From positions 1 through 47,955 of the forward strand of contig NZ_MKJU01000029.1 of NCBI RefSeq assembly GCF_001854605.1: a stretch of DNA of 47,955 nt, written 5' to 3'. Positions 26,642-35,871 of this stretch are shown piece by piece. The stretch comes from Pseudoalteromonas amylolytica. GTDB taxonomy: Bacteria; Pseudomonadota; Gammaproteobacteria; Enterobacterales; Alteromonadaceae. Under the pieces are notes generated by a model. That model did no database searches and had not been told where the DNA came from. It saw only the letters and a program-made list of their open reading frames with translations. The first letter of the stretch is position 1. Each line of letters begins with the position of its first letter. The position numbers and the translations under genes are program-made.

Positions 26642-26986
26642 ATGTTGACTCCAGTACAAGACCTACTAAAGATTGTAAAACCTACCCAACGCTGTATTGA
26701 TGCACAGCAAGCGAAAGCGGAAATAGCTCACAATAGTGGACTTTTGATCGATGTGAGAGAGCCACAAGAATACAGCCAAAAATCGGCAACAGGAGCCGTT
26801 AATATCCCAAGAGGGCTACTTGAGTTTAAACTTCCTGAGATAGAAAAAAATGCCGAGCGACCTATCTATGTGCATTGTGCAGCAGGAAGTCGAGCAGTCT
26901 TAGCAGCAGAGCAACTTACCCGTTTGGGCTATCAAAATGTCAGCGTTATATCTTGTAAGGCGGAGGAGATCTGTAACACCTTTTAA
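26642..26986 (+). CDS. Rhodanese-like sulfurtransferase
   Basis: 114 aa, single rhodanese domain. CDC25/rhodanese motif LIDVREPQEYSQ (about 35-46) and active-site loop HCAAGSRA, with catalytic Cys at about residue 79. Function: transfer of sulfane sulfur through a Cys persulfide. A further cysteine pair near the end (ISCKAEEIC) could help resolve the persulfide. It lies with DUF2892 under the probable BigR-like operator and should be induced by sulfide or oxidative sulfur stress. Confidence 0.93.
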   Translation: MLTPVQDLLKIVKPTQRCIDAQQAKAEIAHNSGLLIDVREPQEYSQKSATGAVNIPRGLLEFKLPEIEKNAERPIYVHCAAGSRAVLAAEQLTRLGYQNVSVISCKAEEICNTF

Positions 26987-27030
26987 CTGCGTGTATCGCC
27001 ACAATTTCAGTTGTCAATCCGAAGCGAAGC

Positions 27031-27055
27031 AATGCGGTGATATTATCACCGCATT
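27031..27055. terminator. Hairpin between convergent genes
   Basis: AATGCGGTGAT-ATT-ATCACCGCATT, a perfect 11-bp stem with a 3-base loop between rhodanese and OmpA-like genes. There is no long T-run, so its efficiency as an intrinsic terminator is uncertain. Confidence 0.6.
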
Positions 27056-27060
27056 ACGAT

Positions 27061-27693
27061 TTAAGCTTTGTTTGGAATAATTTGAATTTCTACGCGGCGA
27101 TTTTGTGCACGCCCTTGTTCTGTGTCGTTACTCGCGATAGGTTGTGACTCCCCCATGCCTTGGGTGTGAAGCCTTGCAGCAAGTACCTGCTGACCTAATA
27201 AATAATTTTTCACACTGTTCGCTCGCTGTTCACTCAAGCGCTGATTCAGTTCACTTGTTCCTGTGCTATCTGTGTGGCCAACAATGTTCAGGAAAGTTTT
27301 TTCGTATTTGTTCATCACCTTAGTGATAGCGTCTAGCGTGTTGTAAAAACTGGGTGAAATAGTTGCTTGGTTCGATGCAAAGGTAATATTACTTGGCATC
27401 ACTAGCCTCATATTGTCACCCTCTCGGATTACTTCTACACCAGAACCTGCGAGTTCCTTACGAAACGCAGCTTCTTGCTTATCCATATAATCACCGATCG
27501 CGGCTCCTGCAATCGCACCAATGGCAGCGCCGATAAAAATACGTTTATCTTTGTGGTTACCAGTCGCTTTACCTAACACAGCGCCCGTAGCGGCACCAAT
27601 GGCAGCCCCTTTTCCTGTGTTTGTCATCTCACAACCCGATAGTAGCGCCAAACTTAAGGTTGCTGCAATGAGCCCCTGTTTACTTAAAGTCAT
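27061..27693 (-). CDS. OmpA-family lipoprotein with glycine zippers, YiaD-like
   Basis: 210 aa from ATG at 27693 (GGAG upstream; the in-frame ATG four codons earlier overlaps that site). Lipoprotein signal ending LLSGC (Cys about residue 21). Two glycine-zipper segments follow (GKGAAIGAATGAVLGKATG and IGAAIGAIAGAAIGDYM). The C-terminal OmpA domain has the peptidoglycan-binding residues in NIVGHTDSTGTSELN and QGRAQNRRVEI. It should bridge the outer membrane to peptidoglycan. Confidence 0.93.
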   Translation of the reverse strand: MTLSKQGLIAATLSLALLSGCEMTNTGKGAAIGAATGAVLGKATGNHKDKRIFIGAAIGAIAGAAIGDYMDKQEAAFRKELAGSGVEVIREGDNMRLVMPSNITFASNQATISPSFYNTLDAITKVMNKYEKTFLNIVGHTDSTGTSELNQRLSEQRANSVKNYLLGQQVLAARLHTQGMGESQPIASNDTEQGRAQNRRVEIQIIPNKA

Positions 27694-27761
27694 GATCTTC
27701 TCCAATGATTTTTCGCCTAGGCTAGCGATTGCTTAGTGAATGTAAGATTAACTCTAGCAGA

Positions 27762-28538
27762 TTATTGTAATAGGCTTTCTGGTATTGGAGGTAGTGCATA
27801 AGGGGCAATGATTTTGTCTAACTGTTTGCTTTTTGCCATATCCATAACCGCACGGCGCAAATACTGTGCAGCGTTAGTTTGAGCAAACTCTTTACTTGTC
27901 ACCATATATCCATAAATCACATTAGTATAACGGTAATTCATTTTTTCAAGCTGGGAAATAGGCTGTTTGAGCACTTTCATGGCGACTTCAGCGGTATCCT
28001 CAACAGCAATGGCAAGATCCACCCGCTCTTTGAGTACCAAGTCAAACGCAACTTGTTCTGATGTCACCTCGATTTTTGATAGTTTTGAATCTTTATCAAA
28101 GCGCTCAAAAAATGCAGCGCCTCTCATCACGGCAATACGCTTATTGTACAAGTCTTCAAACTGATTAACGGTAATGTTGCTACCTTTTTTGGTATAGAAA
28201 ACAAATGAAGATGATAAAGCCATGTAGGGAGGCTCAATAAAAACCATGTTGGCTTCACGCTGAGGTGTTTTAAGAAGACCTCCCATGATGTCAACATCTC
28301 CCTGCTCTAGCATACGCAAACACCTAGATAATGGACAAGGAACAGGGCGGATATGGTATTTGTCGGCAACAGCGGCGCGGGTAATGTCTAAAATCAGACC
28401 TGAGGAGTCACCATCACTGCCTACTTTGCTGTAGGGGGGTGCATGATCAACTGCAACATGAATAGTCTGGTGCTCCGCGCTCGCATTGTTCAGCACGCAC
28501 ATACTCAGAAAATAAAAAGCCAATATCAAGTGTCGCAA
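27762..28538 (-). CDS. Periplasmic solute-binding protein, family 3
   Basis: 258 aa with a signal peptide from a TTG start (TTG-CGA-CAC; purine-rich AGAGGTG lies upstream); no ATG start would keep the signal. SBP_bac_3 fold: HIAVDHAPPYSKV-like opening (IHVAVDHAPPYSKV), ISR-type hinge and DVDIMGGLLKTPQREANM. No permease or ATPase lies next to it, so it may be a sensory or orphan amino-acid-type binding protein, as is frequent in Pseudoalteromonas and Shewanella. Confidence 0.85.
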   Translation of the reverse strand: MRHLILAFYFLSMCVLNNASAEHQTIHVAVDHAPPYSKVGSDGDSSGLILDITRAAVADKYHIRPVPCPLSRCLRMLEQGDVDIMGGLLKTPQREANMVFIEPPYMALSSSFVFYTKKGSNITVNQFEDLYNKRIAVMRGAAFFERFDKDSKLSKIEVTSEQVAFDLVLKERVDLAIAVEDTAEVAMKVLKQPISQLEKMNYRYTNVIYGYMVTSKEFAQTNAAQYLRRAVMDMAKSKQLDKIIAPYALPPIPESLLQ

Positions 28539-28684
28539 ATTCTCACACCTCTAACTTCGACCTAAACTTGTGCATAACAGACATGGCATCTAAACCTTGG
28601 TAGAACCAAGCCACAGACCAATCGCAATAAAAATGTCACAATATTATGTCATCATGTAATGTTAACTGTATCACAAGGAAAACT

Positions 28685-29812
28685 ATGGCACTGAGTATTT
28701 TTTACCAATTTTTTCTACTCGGCTGTACCAGCTTCGGCGGTCCAGCGGCTCATTTAGGCTTTTTTAAAAAACACTTTGTTGATAATTTAGGCTGGATTTC
28801 TAATGAGCGCTATGCGGCGATGATCAGTTTATCGCAAATATTACCGGGCCCAGGGTCAAGTCAGGTTGGCTTTGCCATTGGCCTTGAACGAGCTGGAATA
28901 TTAGGCGGCGTAGCTGCATTTTTGGGCTTTACCTTGCCGTCTTTTTTAATCATGCTGCTGCTGGCGATGACCGCTTCGCAACTAGATAACTCACTTTTAG
29001 GTGTGATGAATGGTCTCAAGCTCTTTGCTGTGGTGATAGTCGCTGATGCCGTTTTGTCTATGGCAAAAAGCTTTTGTAAGACTGGCCCCCTTAAACTCGT
29101 GGCTTTCATCAGCACTTTGGTGTTATTAATTTTGCCCAGTTTGCACACTCAACTACTGGTATTAGCGTTGGCAGCATTAGTCGCCTGTGTATACCGCTTC
29201 TCCCCCATACCGACACATAATACAAGCACGATAAATGGTGGCATCAACTTCCCAGTACTCGCGGCATTTAGTCTACTTTTTATCATTACTTTCTTTGGTC
29301 TGCCTAATGAGCTATTTGCACAATTTTATCAAGCAGGTGCGTTGGTCTTTGGCGGCGGTCACGTCGTATTACCTCTGTTACAAAACACCGTATCAGAATT
29401 GGATCAAAATAGCTTTCTAACTGCCTATGCCGCAGCACAAGCAGTACCTGGACCTATGTTCAGCATCGCCACCTATCTAGGCGCAACCCTTGCCAGCGAA
29501 CATATATGGCTCTTTGCGGTGATAGCAACCGTTGCGATATTTTTACCAGGTTTACTATTGATGTGGGCGTTCCACAACAACTGGCAGTCATTGAGTAGCC
29601 TACCCAGATTTGCCAGCGTGACGTGCGCATTAAATGCAGCGGTGGTTGGTTTGCTCGCAGCGGCACTTTATAACCCCATCTGGCAATCTGCTGTATACAC
29701 ACTTACACACATGATAATAGTTATAGGTGGCTTCGCACTATTTAAGCTTTTTAAGCCACCGATTTGGATGATGTTACTGCTGTTCAGTACCGTTGGCGTG
29801 TTGTTGTACTAA
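28685..29812 (+). CDS. chrA: Chromate transporter, two-domain ChrA
   Basis: 375 aa from ATG at 28685 with AAGGA 6 bases upstream; a longer in-frame start lies 13 codons up without a good ribosome site. Both CHR halves are complete, with duplicated signatures FLLGCTSFGGPAAHLG and QAGALVFGGGHVVLPLL and PGP motifs (QILPGPGSSQVG and AQAVPGPMF). ChrA exports chromate in the characterised members; in many marine bacteria the physiological anion is not proven. The last 39 bp overlap the 3' end of the convergent YbdG gene. Confidence 0.92.
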   Translation: MALSIFYQFFLLGCTSFGGPAAHLGFFKKHFVDNLGWISNERYAAMISLSQILPGPGSSQVGFAIGLERAGILGGVAAFLGFTLPSFLIMLLLAMTASQLDNSLLGVMNGLKLFAVVIVADAVLSMAKSFCKTGPLKLVAFISTLVLLILPSLHTQLLVLALAALVACVYRFSPIPTHNTSTINGGINFPVLAAFSLLFIITFFGLPNELFAQFYQAGALVFGGGHVVLPLLQNTVSELDQNSFLTAYAAAQAVPGPMFSIATYLGATLASEHIWLFAVIATVAIFLPGLLLMWAFHNNWQSLSSLPRFASVTCALNAAVVGLLAAALYNPIWQSAVYTLTHMIIVIGGFALFKLFKPPIWMMLLLFSTVGVLLY

Positions 29813-30982
29813 CTGCCCCGAAATACTTTGGTATGGGCGCAACTGGAATGTGCCCATAATCGCCAACATGTGATCGAGAATATCTGCTTGTAAATGCTCA
29901 TAGGCCACCCACTTTTTATTGCTGCTGAAACAGTAAAATTCGATGGGCAAACCATAATTTGCGGGAGCCAGTTCCCGCACCATCATGACACACTCTTTAT
30001 TAATACCTGGGTGTTGCCCTAAATACAGCTCGGCATATCGACGGAACAGTCCCAAGTTTGTGGTCTTATCCGGCCAATCCTCGATGTCGATTAGTTGGCT
30101 AAACTCATGCTTTAATGCGTCTATTTCCTGTGGCTCGAGCACTTTGATACTGTGCATATCAATTAATACTGCACGCTTTATACGACGTCCCGCAGACTCC
30201 TGCATCGCACGCCAGTTCTTAAACGAGTCTGAGATCAACATATACGTTGGGATAGTCGTCACCGTATTGTCCCAGTTCCTAACCCGCACCGTATTCAAAC
30301 CAAGATCAATCACCTCACCATCCGCGCCGAATGCATCCACTTGGATCCAATCACCCGTTTTGACTAAACGGTTGGCTGCTATTTGAATGCTGGCCACCAG
30401 TCCCAGTATAGTGTCTTTAAACACCAGTAAAGTAACCGCAGCAATGGCACCAAAACCAGACAAGATATAGGTGGGTGACTTATCTAGAATTAAACTAATG
30501 ATGAGAATGCTACAAACCATAAAGGTCATCAGCTTGGTAACCTGCACAATCCCCTGTATTGGTACGTCTTTGGCGAACCTTAGTTGGTTATAAATAGCAT
30601 GAGCGAGATTCACAAAGCCGCTAAATAAAAAGCCTGTGACAATGATTAATACGATTTGCCCAACAGCCAATAAAACGCTCATTAACCACTCAGGTGCCAC
30701 AAACACCTTTTCATAAAAAGCAATAAAAACAACGCAGCACAGCATCGCCGCCATTCTGCCTGTGACTTTATTTAGCTCTGAAGATAAGTAGCCAATACGA
30801 GTAGGAGAAACTTTAGTGAGTCCTTTTTGAATACTGGGAAACACCAATCTGCGCGTGAACAGATAAAGCAGCAATAACGCGACAACCCCTACACAATTCG
30901 CAGTTACAGCACTAAGCAAGCTGCCCTGCGGCAGGCTTTCAAACCAAGTGTCTAATATGTCGGTAATATGAACTAATGTCAT
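29774..30982 (-). CDS. ybdG: Mechanosensitive channel, YbdG (MscM) type
   Basis: 402 aa (E. coli YbdG 415). Five N-terminal membrane segments lead to the MscS core: LSGFGAIAAVTLLVFKDTILGL (pore-lining helix), GDWIQVDAFGADGEVIDLGLNTVRVRNWDNTVTTIP-type beta domain blocks and the SFKNWRAM region. It gates under mild membrane tension during osmotic downshift. It is the last gene of an operon with two acyltransferases and overlaps the preceding stop by 4 bp. At its own 3' end it overlaps chrA. Confidence 0.93.
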   Translation of the reverse strand: MTLVHITDILDTWFESLPQGSLLSAVTANCVGVVALLLLYLFTRRLVFPSIQKGLTKVSPTRIGYLSSELNKVTGRMAAMLCCVVFIAFYEKVFVAPEWLMSVLLAVGQIVLIIVTGFLFSGFVNLAHAIYNQLRFAKDVPIQGIVQVTKLMTFMVCSILIISLILDKSPTYILSGFGAIAAVTLLVFKDTILGLVASIQIAANRLVKTGDWIQVDAFGADGEVIDLGLNTVRVRNWDNTVTTIPTYMLISDSFKNWRAMQESAGRRIKRAVLIDMHSIKVLEPQEIDALKHEFSQLIDIEDWPDKTTNLGLFRRYAELYLGQHPGINKECVMMVRELAPANYGLPIEFYCFSSNKKWVAYEHLQADILDHMLAIMGTFQLRPYQSISGQLVQQHANGTEQQ

Positions 30983-31899
30983 AATGGGGCCGCTTCCTCG
31001 TTAATCACAGCACCCTTTTTTCCATAGTGTAAATAGAGGTGACTGAGCTGCGTATCTTTATTTTGCCAAAGTGCATTTAAATAATTCTGAAACTGAACAC
31101 GGTATTGTTTGTCTTGCTGATAACACCCTTGTGGCACACAAGCGATGTCTATCAATGAAATATCAACATGGACACCATGCAGCTGCCCTAGCATAAAACT
31201 GCGGCATATATGCTCATCCTTAGATTGGTACATTATGGTGGTATTCAGTAGCCCATCCAATTGCTCTCCCAAAACCTCAAGCGCAAACGCCGTGCCACCG
31301 GCCTTGGGTTTTAGTAAATGCTTAAAGCCACTTTGTTGTTTGTGCTGTTTGGCCTTAGTAAACCTCGTTCCCTCTGCAAAGTTAATCACCGTTGTTGGAT
31401 GCTGGCGGAAATTACGGCAACTGTGTTTAGTACGCGCAACATCGAGCCCCTTGAGCTTTGGATTTTTTGCCACCTGAGCTTTGCTTGCTCGTTTCATAAA
31501 CGGCATCCCCATCGCCCATGCACCAGTGCCAATAAAAGGCACATATTTAAGCTCATCTTTTAGAAAGAATTTGGGGGCAGGTAAAGCACGATTCGCGCTA
31601 AGGACCACAATATCCAACCAACTAATATGATTTGCCACCAACAAATACCAACCTTGTGGCTTTACTTGTTGCGGTATATGCATATTGATTTGTTCACAGC
31701 CAACGTCCAAAGCCAGTTTATTCCCTTGGCACCAAACCCCATAAGCAAAATGAAGTAATTCAGAGACAAACCGAATTGGCAGGATTAGTTTGACCAGACC
31801 CAATAAAAAAACCACGACGCCGCACACTAACGTGTTCAACAACAGTATCAAAGTCGCAGATACGCCGAAAAACCAATTTGGTAAAACATTTCTTAGCAT
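30979..31899 (-). CDS. PlsC-type acyltransferase, YihG-like (copy 2)
   Basis: 306 aa. PlsC motifs: VANHISWLDIVVL (NHx4D, catalytic His-Asp), FAEGTRF (EGTR phosphate clamp), and LKPKAGGTAFALE. One N-terminal membrane segment. Similar to E. coli YihG, a lysophosphatidic acid acyltransferase that affects the cis-vaccenate content of phospholipids. Clear paralogue of the next gene upstream, sharing FFLK-EL-YVPF, NPKLKG-DV and FKHLLKPKAGG. Middle gene of the operon. Confidence 0.9.
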   Translation of the reverse strand: MLRNVLPNWFFGVSATLILLLNTLVCGVVVFLLGLVKLILPIRFVSELLHFAYGVWCQGNKLALDVGCEQINMHIPQQVKPQGWYLLVANHISWLDIVVLSANRALPAPKFFLKDELKYVPFIGTGAWAMGMPFMKRASKAQVAKNPKLKGLDVARTKHSCRNFRQHPTTVINFAEGTRFTKAKQHKQQSGFKHLLKPKAGGTAFALEVLGEQLDGLLNTTIMYQSKDEHICRSFMLGQLHGVHVDISLIDIACVPQGCYQQDKQYRVQFQNYLNALWQNKDTQLSHLYLHYGKKGAVINEEAAPL

Positions 31900-31923
31900 G
31901 GAGCAACCTCGCTTTGTTTAATT

Positions 31924-32793
31924 TTAGCTGCGTAACCGCTGTAACTGCTCGTCCTTTTGGTTCCACAACTGATTCAATTCCGCTTGAAAACGTACTCTAA
32001 AATCATTGTCATTACTATAGTCACCGATCAGGTTCTCACTCACGGGCAACACGTCCACATGCACATCTATTTGTTTCACTCGGCCACTGACGAAATCAAC
32101 AAACGTAGGAATCCCATCTGGATAATGAATCGTCACATTGACCACTTTACTTAACTGCTCACCCATTGCCTGCATAACAAATGCAATACCACCGGCTTTA
32201 GGTTTGAGTAAATGTTTAAAAGGGCTGTTTTGACGTTGGTGTTTTTGCGGCGTGTAACGGGTGCCTTCGACAAAGTTTACGATGCTCACCGGCATAGCTT
32301 TAAATTTTTCGCACGCTTTTCTAGTAGTTTCAACATCTTTGCCTTTGAGCTTTGGATTTTTCTTTAGCTGACTTTTACTGGTGCGAGTCATAAATGGAAA
32401 GTCCAACGCCCACCAAGCGAGTCCTAGAAAAGGAACGTACAACAATTCCTTTTTTAAGAAGAAATTTAAAAAAGGAATTTGCCGATGCAGCACACGTTGC
32501 ATCACCAAAATATCTACCCAGCTTTGATGATTAGCAATCACTAAATACCAGTCTTGTCGTTTCAGGTCTGTCAAACCTTCAACATTCAGCTTGAATGGCG
32601 ATAACATGTTTTGGGTTAAGTTGTTGCCAGCGACCCAAAAGCTTGCACATTCCTTTGCCAGCCAACTACACGCCTTTTGCAATGGCGTGATAGGCAAAAG
32701 TTTAATCAAGCCAAATATGAATATTGGGACAAACCATACTAGTGTGTTCAGTGTATACAGTATCAAACTCAGAATACAGCGTAACAACGACAT
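31924..32793 (-). CDS. yihG: PlsC-type acyltransferase, YihG-like (copy 1)
   Basis: 289 aa, closer to E. coli YihG than copy 2 (LGLAWWALDFPFM, KDVETTRKACEKF, NFVEGTRYTPQKH). Motifs: IANHQSWVDILVM (His-Asp), EGTR and PKAGG. A membrane segment at about residues 5-30. It probably adds the second acyl chain to lysophosphatidic acid. First gene of the operon, 24 bp before copy 2. Confidence 0.92.
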   Translation of the reverse strand: MSLLRCILSLILYTLNTLVWFVPIFIFGLIKLLPITPLQKACSWLAKECASFWVAGNNLTQNMLSPFKLNVEGLTDLKRQDWYLVIANHQSWVDILVMQRVLHRQIPFLNFFLKKELLYVPFLGLAWWALDFPFMTRTSKSQLKKNPKLKGKDVETTRKACEKFKAMPVSIVNFVEGTRYTPQKHQRQNSPFKHLLKPKAGGIAFVMQAMGEQLSKVVNVTIHYPDGIPTFVDFVSGRVKQIDVHVDVLPVSENLIGDYSNDNDFRVRFQAELNQLWNQKDEQLQRLRS

Positions 32794-32915
32794 GCAATGC
32801 TTCCTTTACAACCTAGCCAAGTAGCTGAGTCATAAGCAAACGACTCAGCCTTTAATATGGCCGATGATGATACCTTGTTTTTAACCAGCAAAAAACCTTG
32901 CACACTACATTTTAT

Positions 32916-34796
32916 CTAATCTTCAAAGTAGGTATACCCTGCCAGTCCAGCATTGAGTTCTTGCAAATATTGTGCGCGTAGCGCTTCATCCTGAACCGTT
33001 TCACTGACTCGAGCCACAAAGTTATTTGCAAGCTGAGTGTGATCGTAATGAACAAATTTTAATACGTCCTGAACACTGTCTCCTTTGATAGCATTAGTCA
33101 AGCTATAGCCCTCACCACACAGTTCAACGTGCACTGAATCCGTATCCCCAAACAGGTTATGTAAATCACCTAAAATCTCTTGGTAGGCACCGACCATGAA
33201 CATCGCAATATGATATTGCTCACCGGGGACATACGGCGGAATAGGTAAGCTTGACTCAATACCCGATCCCTCAACATAGTCACGGATCTGGCCATCCGAG
33301 TCACAGGTAATATCCTGTAAAATCGCCCTTTGGGTCAATGGTTTATCTAGGGATTCTATTGGCATAACTGGGAATAACTGCTGAATGCCCCATACATCTG
33401 GTAATGATTGAAACAGTGAAAAGTTAACAAACAATTTATCTGCCAATTTTTCATTTAAGTCATCCAAAACCTCACGGTGAGCACGCGCATTTTCATTTAG
33501 TAACTCTCTCACTCGATGCAGGATGGTAAAATATAACTGCTCAATTTGTGCCCACTGGGTCATGCTTACCATGCCATGGACATACTGCGCATGGGCTTCA
33601 CTGAACAAATGCATAGCATCGTGGTATGTCTCCAACGCCAAGCGCGCAGTAATCCGGCTATAAGCCTGCCATAACTCTTGTATGATCACATGCGCATCAG
33701 GGGCCGGTACAACTGGAGTATGTTGATTAGGCGCTTTCTCAACGTCAATCACATCGGTAATTAACACCGCGTGATGTGCCGTCAACGCACGACCAGACTC
33801 AGTAATAATGGCTGGATGCACTAAGTCATGCTGCTCACACACCTCAGCAAAGGCACTGACCACATTACGCGCATACTCAGCGACTGTGTAATTCATAGAA
33901 CATGCACTACGTGAACCTGAACCCTCATAGTCAACGCCTAAGCCACCACCCACATCTACAGTTTTAAGCGGTACACCCAACTGCGACAGCTCAGCAAAAT
34001 GACGTGCACATTCTTTCAATGCTCGGTGAATATCACGAATATTGGCAATTTGAGAGCCTATGTGAAAATGAACCAAATTCATCAAATGTAGTTTGTCGGC
34101 TTGTTTGAGCATCTCAACCGCTTCAAGCACTTGCCCAGCGGTTAAACCAAACTTACCTTTTTCTCCACCTGTGTTTTGCCACTTTCCCTTGCCCACAGAA
34201 TTTAAACGAATGCGGATACCTATCGCAGGTTCAATCTTTAAATCATCAATTTCTTTGATAAGCGTGGTCAGCTCTGATAGCTTTTCAACCACGATATTCA
34301 CTTTGTGGCCCATGGCTTGACCAATACAGGCAAGCCTTAAAAACTCACTGTCTTTATAGCCATTACACACAATAGTGATAGGCTTAGTAGCAACACCAAG
34401 AATCGCCATTAATTCTGGTTTAGAGCCCGCCTCTAAGCCTACTTGACCGCTTGGATGTGCCAATAATTTTGTCACCACAGAACGCTGTTGATTCACCTTT
34501 ATTGGGTAAACACAATTATATTGACCTTGGTAGTCTCGCTGCTGACAAGCCTGTGCAAATGCATCGGTCATCGTATCGACACGATGCTTTAAGATATCGG
34601 TAAAACGCACCAACACGGGTAAAGTTAAGCCTTGTGCTTTGAAATCTTCGGTCAACTGGTTGAGTGAAATTGGGGTTTTGTTGTGGTCGCCGTCTGGGTA
34701 AGCGACTAGCTCACCGTTATTATTAATATCAAAATATCCTTCGCTCCAATGCGCGACATTGTATAAAGCACGTGCTGTGTCTAAACCCCAAGTCAT
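32916..34796 (-). CDS. speA: Biosynthetic arginine decarboxylase
   Basis: 626 aa (E. coli 658). It makes agmatine from arginine, first step of the agmatine route to putrescine. The PLP lysine lies in CVYPIKVNQQ (about residue 99), GGGLGVDYEGS binds the PLP phosphate, and the C-terminal catalytic Cys is in ELCGEGYS. Barrel and Greek-key domains are complete. It is divergent from two secreted proteins and speE; no agmatine ureohydrolase (speB) or deiminase is in the window. Confidence 0.97.
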   Translation of the reverse strand: MTWGLDTARALYNVAHWSEGYFDINNNGELVAYPDGDHNKTPISLNQLTEDFKAQGLTLPVLVRFTDILKHRVDTMTDAFAQACQQRDYQGQYNCVYPIKVNQQRSVVTKLLAHPSGQVGLEAGSKPELMAILGVATKPITIVCNGYKDSEFLRLACIGQAMGHKVNIVVEKLSELTTLIKEIDDLKIEPAIGIRIRLNSVGKGKWQNTGGEKGKFGLTAGQVLEAVEMLKQADKLHLMNLVHFHIGSQIANIRDIHRALKECARHFAELSQLGVPLKTVDVGGGLGVDYEGSGSRSACSMNYTVAEYARNVVSAFAEVCEQHDLVHPAIITESGRALTAHHAVLITDVIDVEKAPNQHTPVVPAPDAHVIIQELWQAYSRITARLALETYHDAMHLFSEAHAQYVHGMVSMTQWAQIEQLYFTILHRVRELLNENARAHREVLDDLNEKLADKLFVNFSLFQSLPDVWGIQQLFPVMPIESLDKPLTQRAILQDITCDSDGQIRDYVEGSGIESSLPIPPYVPGEQYHIAMFMVGAYQEILGDLHNLFGDTDSVHVELCGEGYSLTNAIKGDSVQDVLKFVHYDHTQLANNFVARVSETVQDEALRAQYLQELNAGLAGYTYFED

Positions 34797-34985
34797 GGCT
34801 TTCTCGTTTATTCATGGTTAAAACGTGTAGTTTAATACGCACTGACCCAGATGGCGATAACACCCCACCAACATTAACAATAAAAACACAAAAAAAACCT
34901 TTTGACCCAAACGCAAAAAAAAATTAACATACCCAAAATAAGAACAACGCAGCTTATAAAATTAACTCAACTTTGAGGAAAAGCA

Positions 34986-35720
34986 GTGAGAAACTTGACT
35001 ATTGCCACGTGCATTTTTGCGACTATGTTTTACAGCAACGTTTTTGCGCAAACATACAATAGTGGTCATAAAATTTCATCAATAGAACTTGTAAATCAAT
35101 ACGAAAGTGATGCTCAGAGAGTAGGCCTTGACGAGTATACTTATATCAATGCAGTGCAACGATACACGCAATTTATGCTTTCTTTTTCTCCAGAGCATTA
35201 TGGTGATATAGAAGGGGTTGAAGGCATTTTACCCATGAATGAATTGCCAGCTTATCTCAGAATGTTACAAGGCGAAGAAACTACGCCTGAGCTTATCTCA
35301 GATTGGGTACGACAAAAAAATATCAACGATGCCAAACTGGCAAACTTTTTACAAATTGAAGTAAAGTATTTAGATAGCTTCGTGAAGGTTTACACTCGCG
35401 CAATGGCATCAGGGAAAACTATCGGAAAAATGCTTCCCGTAGCCGACACGTATGCAGTATCGGAAAAATATATCGTTGAGTTCACATGCCGAGATGTCTG
35501 CTCAGGCTTTGGCTTGTCGCCTCGAGATTATGTTGAACTAGCTAAAGAAGCCGATAGAATTAAAGTTAATGGCTGGATTAGAGATTTTGTCGTTAAATTC
35601 TACTCCAAAGATGGTCAATACCTTGGCACTGAAGTTTGGAGAAAAAACAGAGGTGGCACAATATGGAAAGAAAGGGCAGAAAACTGTGATAGCGATATTG
35701 CCTGCGATGTAGAGCCATAA
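34986..35720 (+). CDS. Uncharacterised secreted protein, paralogue of the next gene
   Basis: 244 aa from GTG (AGGA 6 bases upstream). Signal peptide (MRNLTIATCIFATMFYSNVFA, cut before QTYNS). Residues 30-145 share a pattern with the next gene's product: DAQRVGLDEYTYINAV-RY, a G-(I/L)-P-MN block, E-TPEL, then KLANFLQIEVKYLDSFVKVY. The extra C-terminal 95 residues have cysteines FTCRDVCSGF and ENCDSDIACD, likely two disulfides, and a DYVELA/WIRDFVVKFYSKDG beta region. Function unknown; placed between speA and speE but not obviously linked to polyamines. Confidence 0.8.
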   Translation: MRNLTIATCIFATMFYSNVFAQTYNSGHKISSIELVNQYESDAQRVGLDEYTYINAVQRYTQFMLSFSPEHYGDIEGVEGILPMNELPAYLRMLQGEETTPELISDWVRQKNINDAKLANFLQIEVKYLDSFVKVYTRAMASGKTIGKMLPVADTYAVSEKYIVEFTCRDVCSGFGLSPRDYVELAKEADRIKVNGWIRDFVVKFYSKDGQYLGTEVWRKNRGGTIWKERAENCDSDIACDVEP

Positions 35721-35741
35721 TACACAAATTCAGCTAATTTA

Positions 35742-35779
35742 GTAAAACATGCCAAACACTTGCTTTTGGCATGTTTTAC
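35742..35779 (+). terminator. Long hairpin after the secreted protein gene
   Basis: A perfect 15-bp stem (35742-35756 and 35765-35779) with an 8-base loop, 21 bp past the stop. The right arm contains TTTTAC rather than a free T-run. It should end or attenuate transcription before the second paralogue. Confidence 0.75.
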
Positions 35780-35871
35780 GTGAATCAACCTAACAATAGT
35801 CTTTCGTTAACTTCATGAGGGTATTGCCATCGCTTTGCCTTTATTACTACTTTGTAGAAGGAAACTATCAA

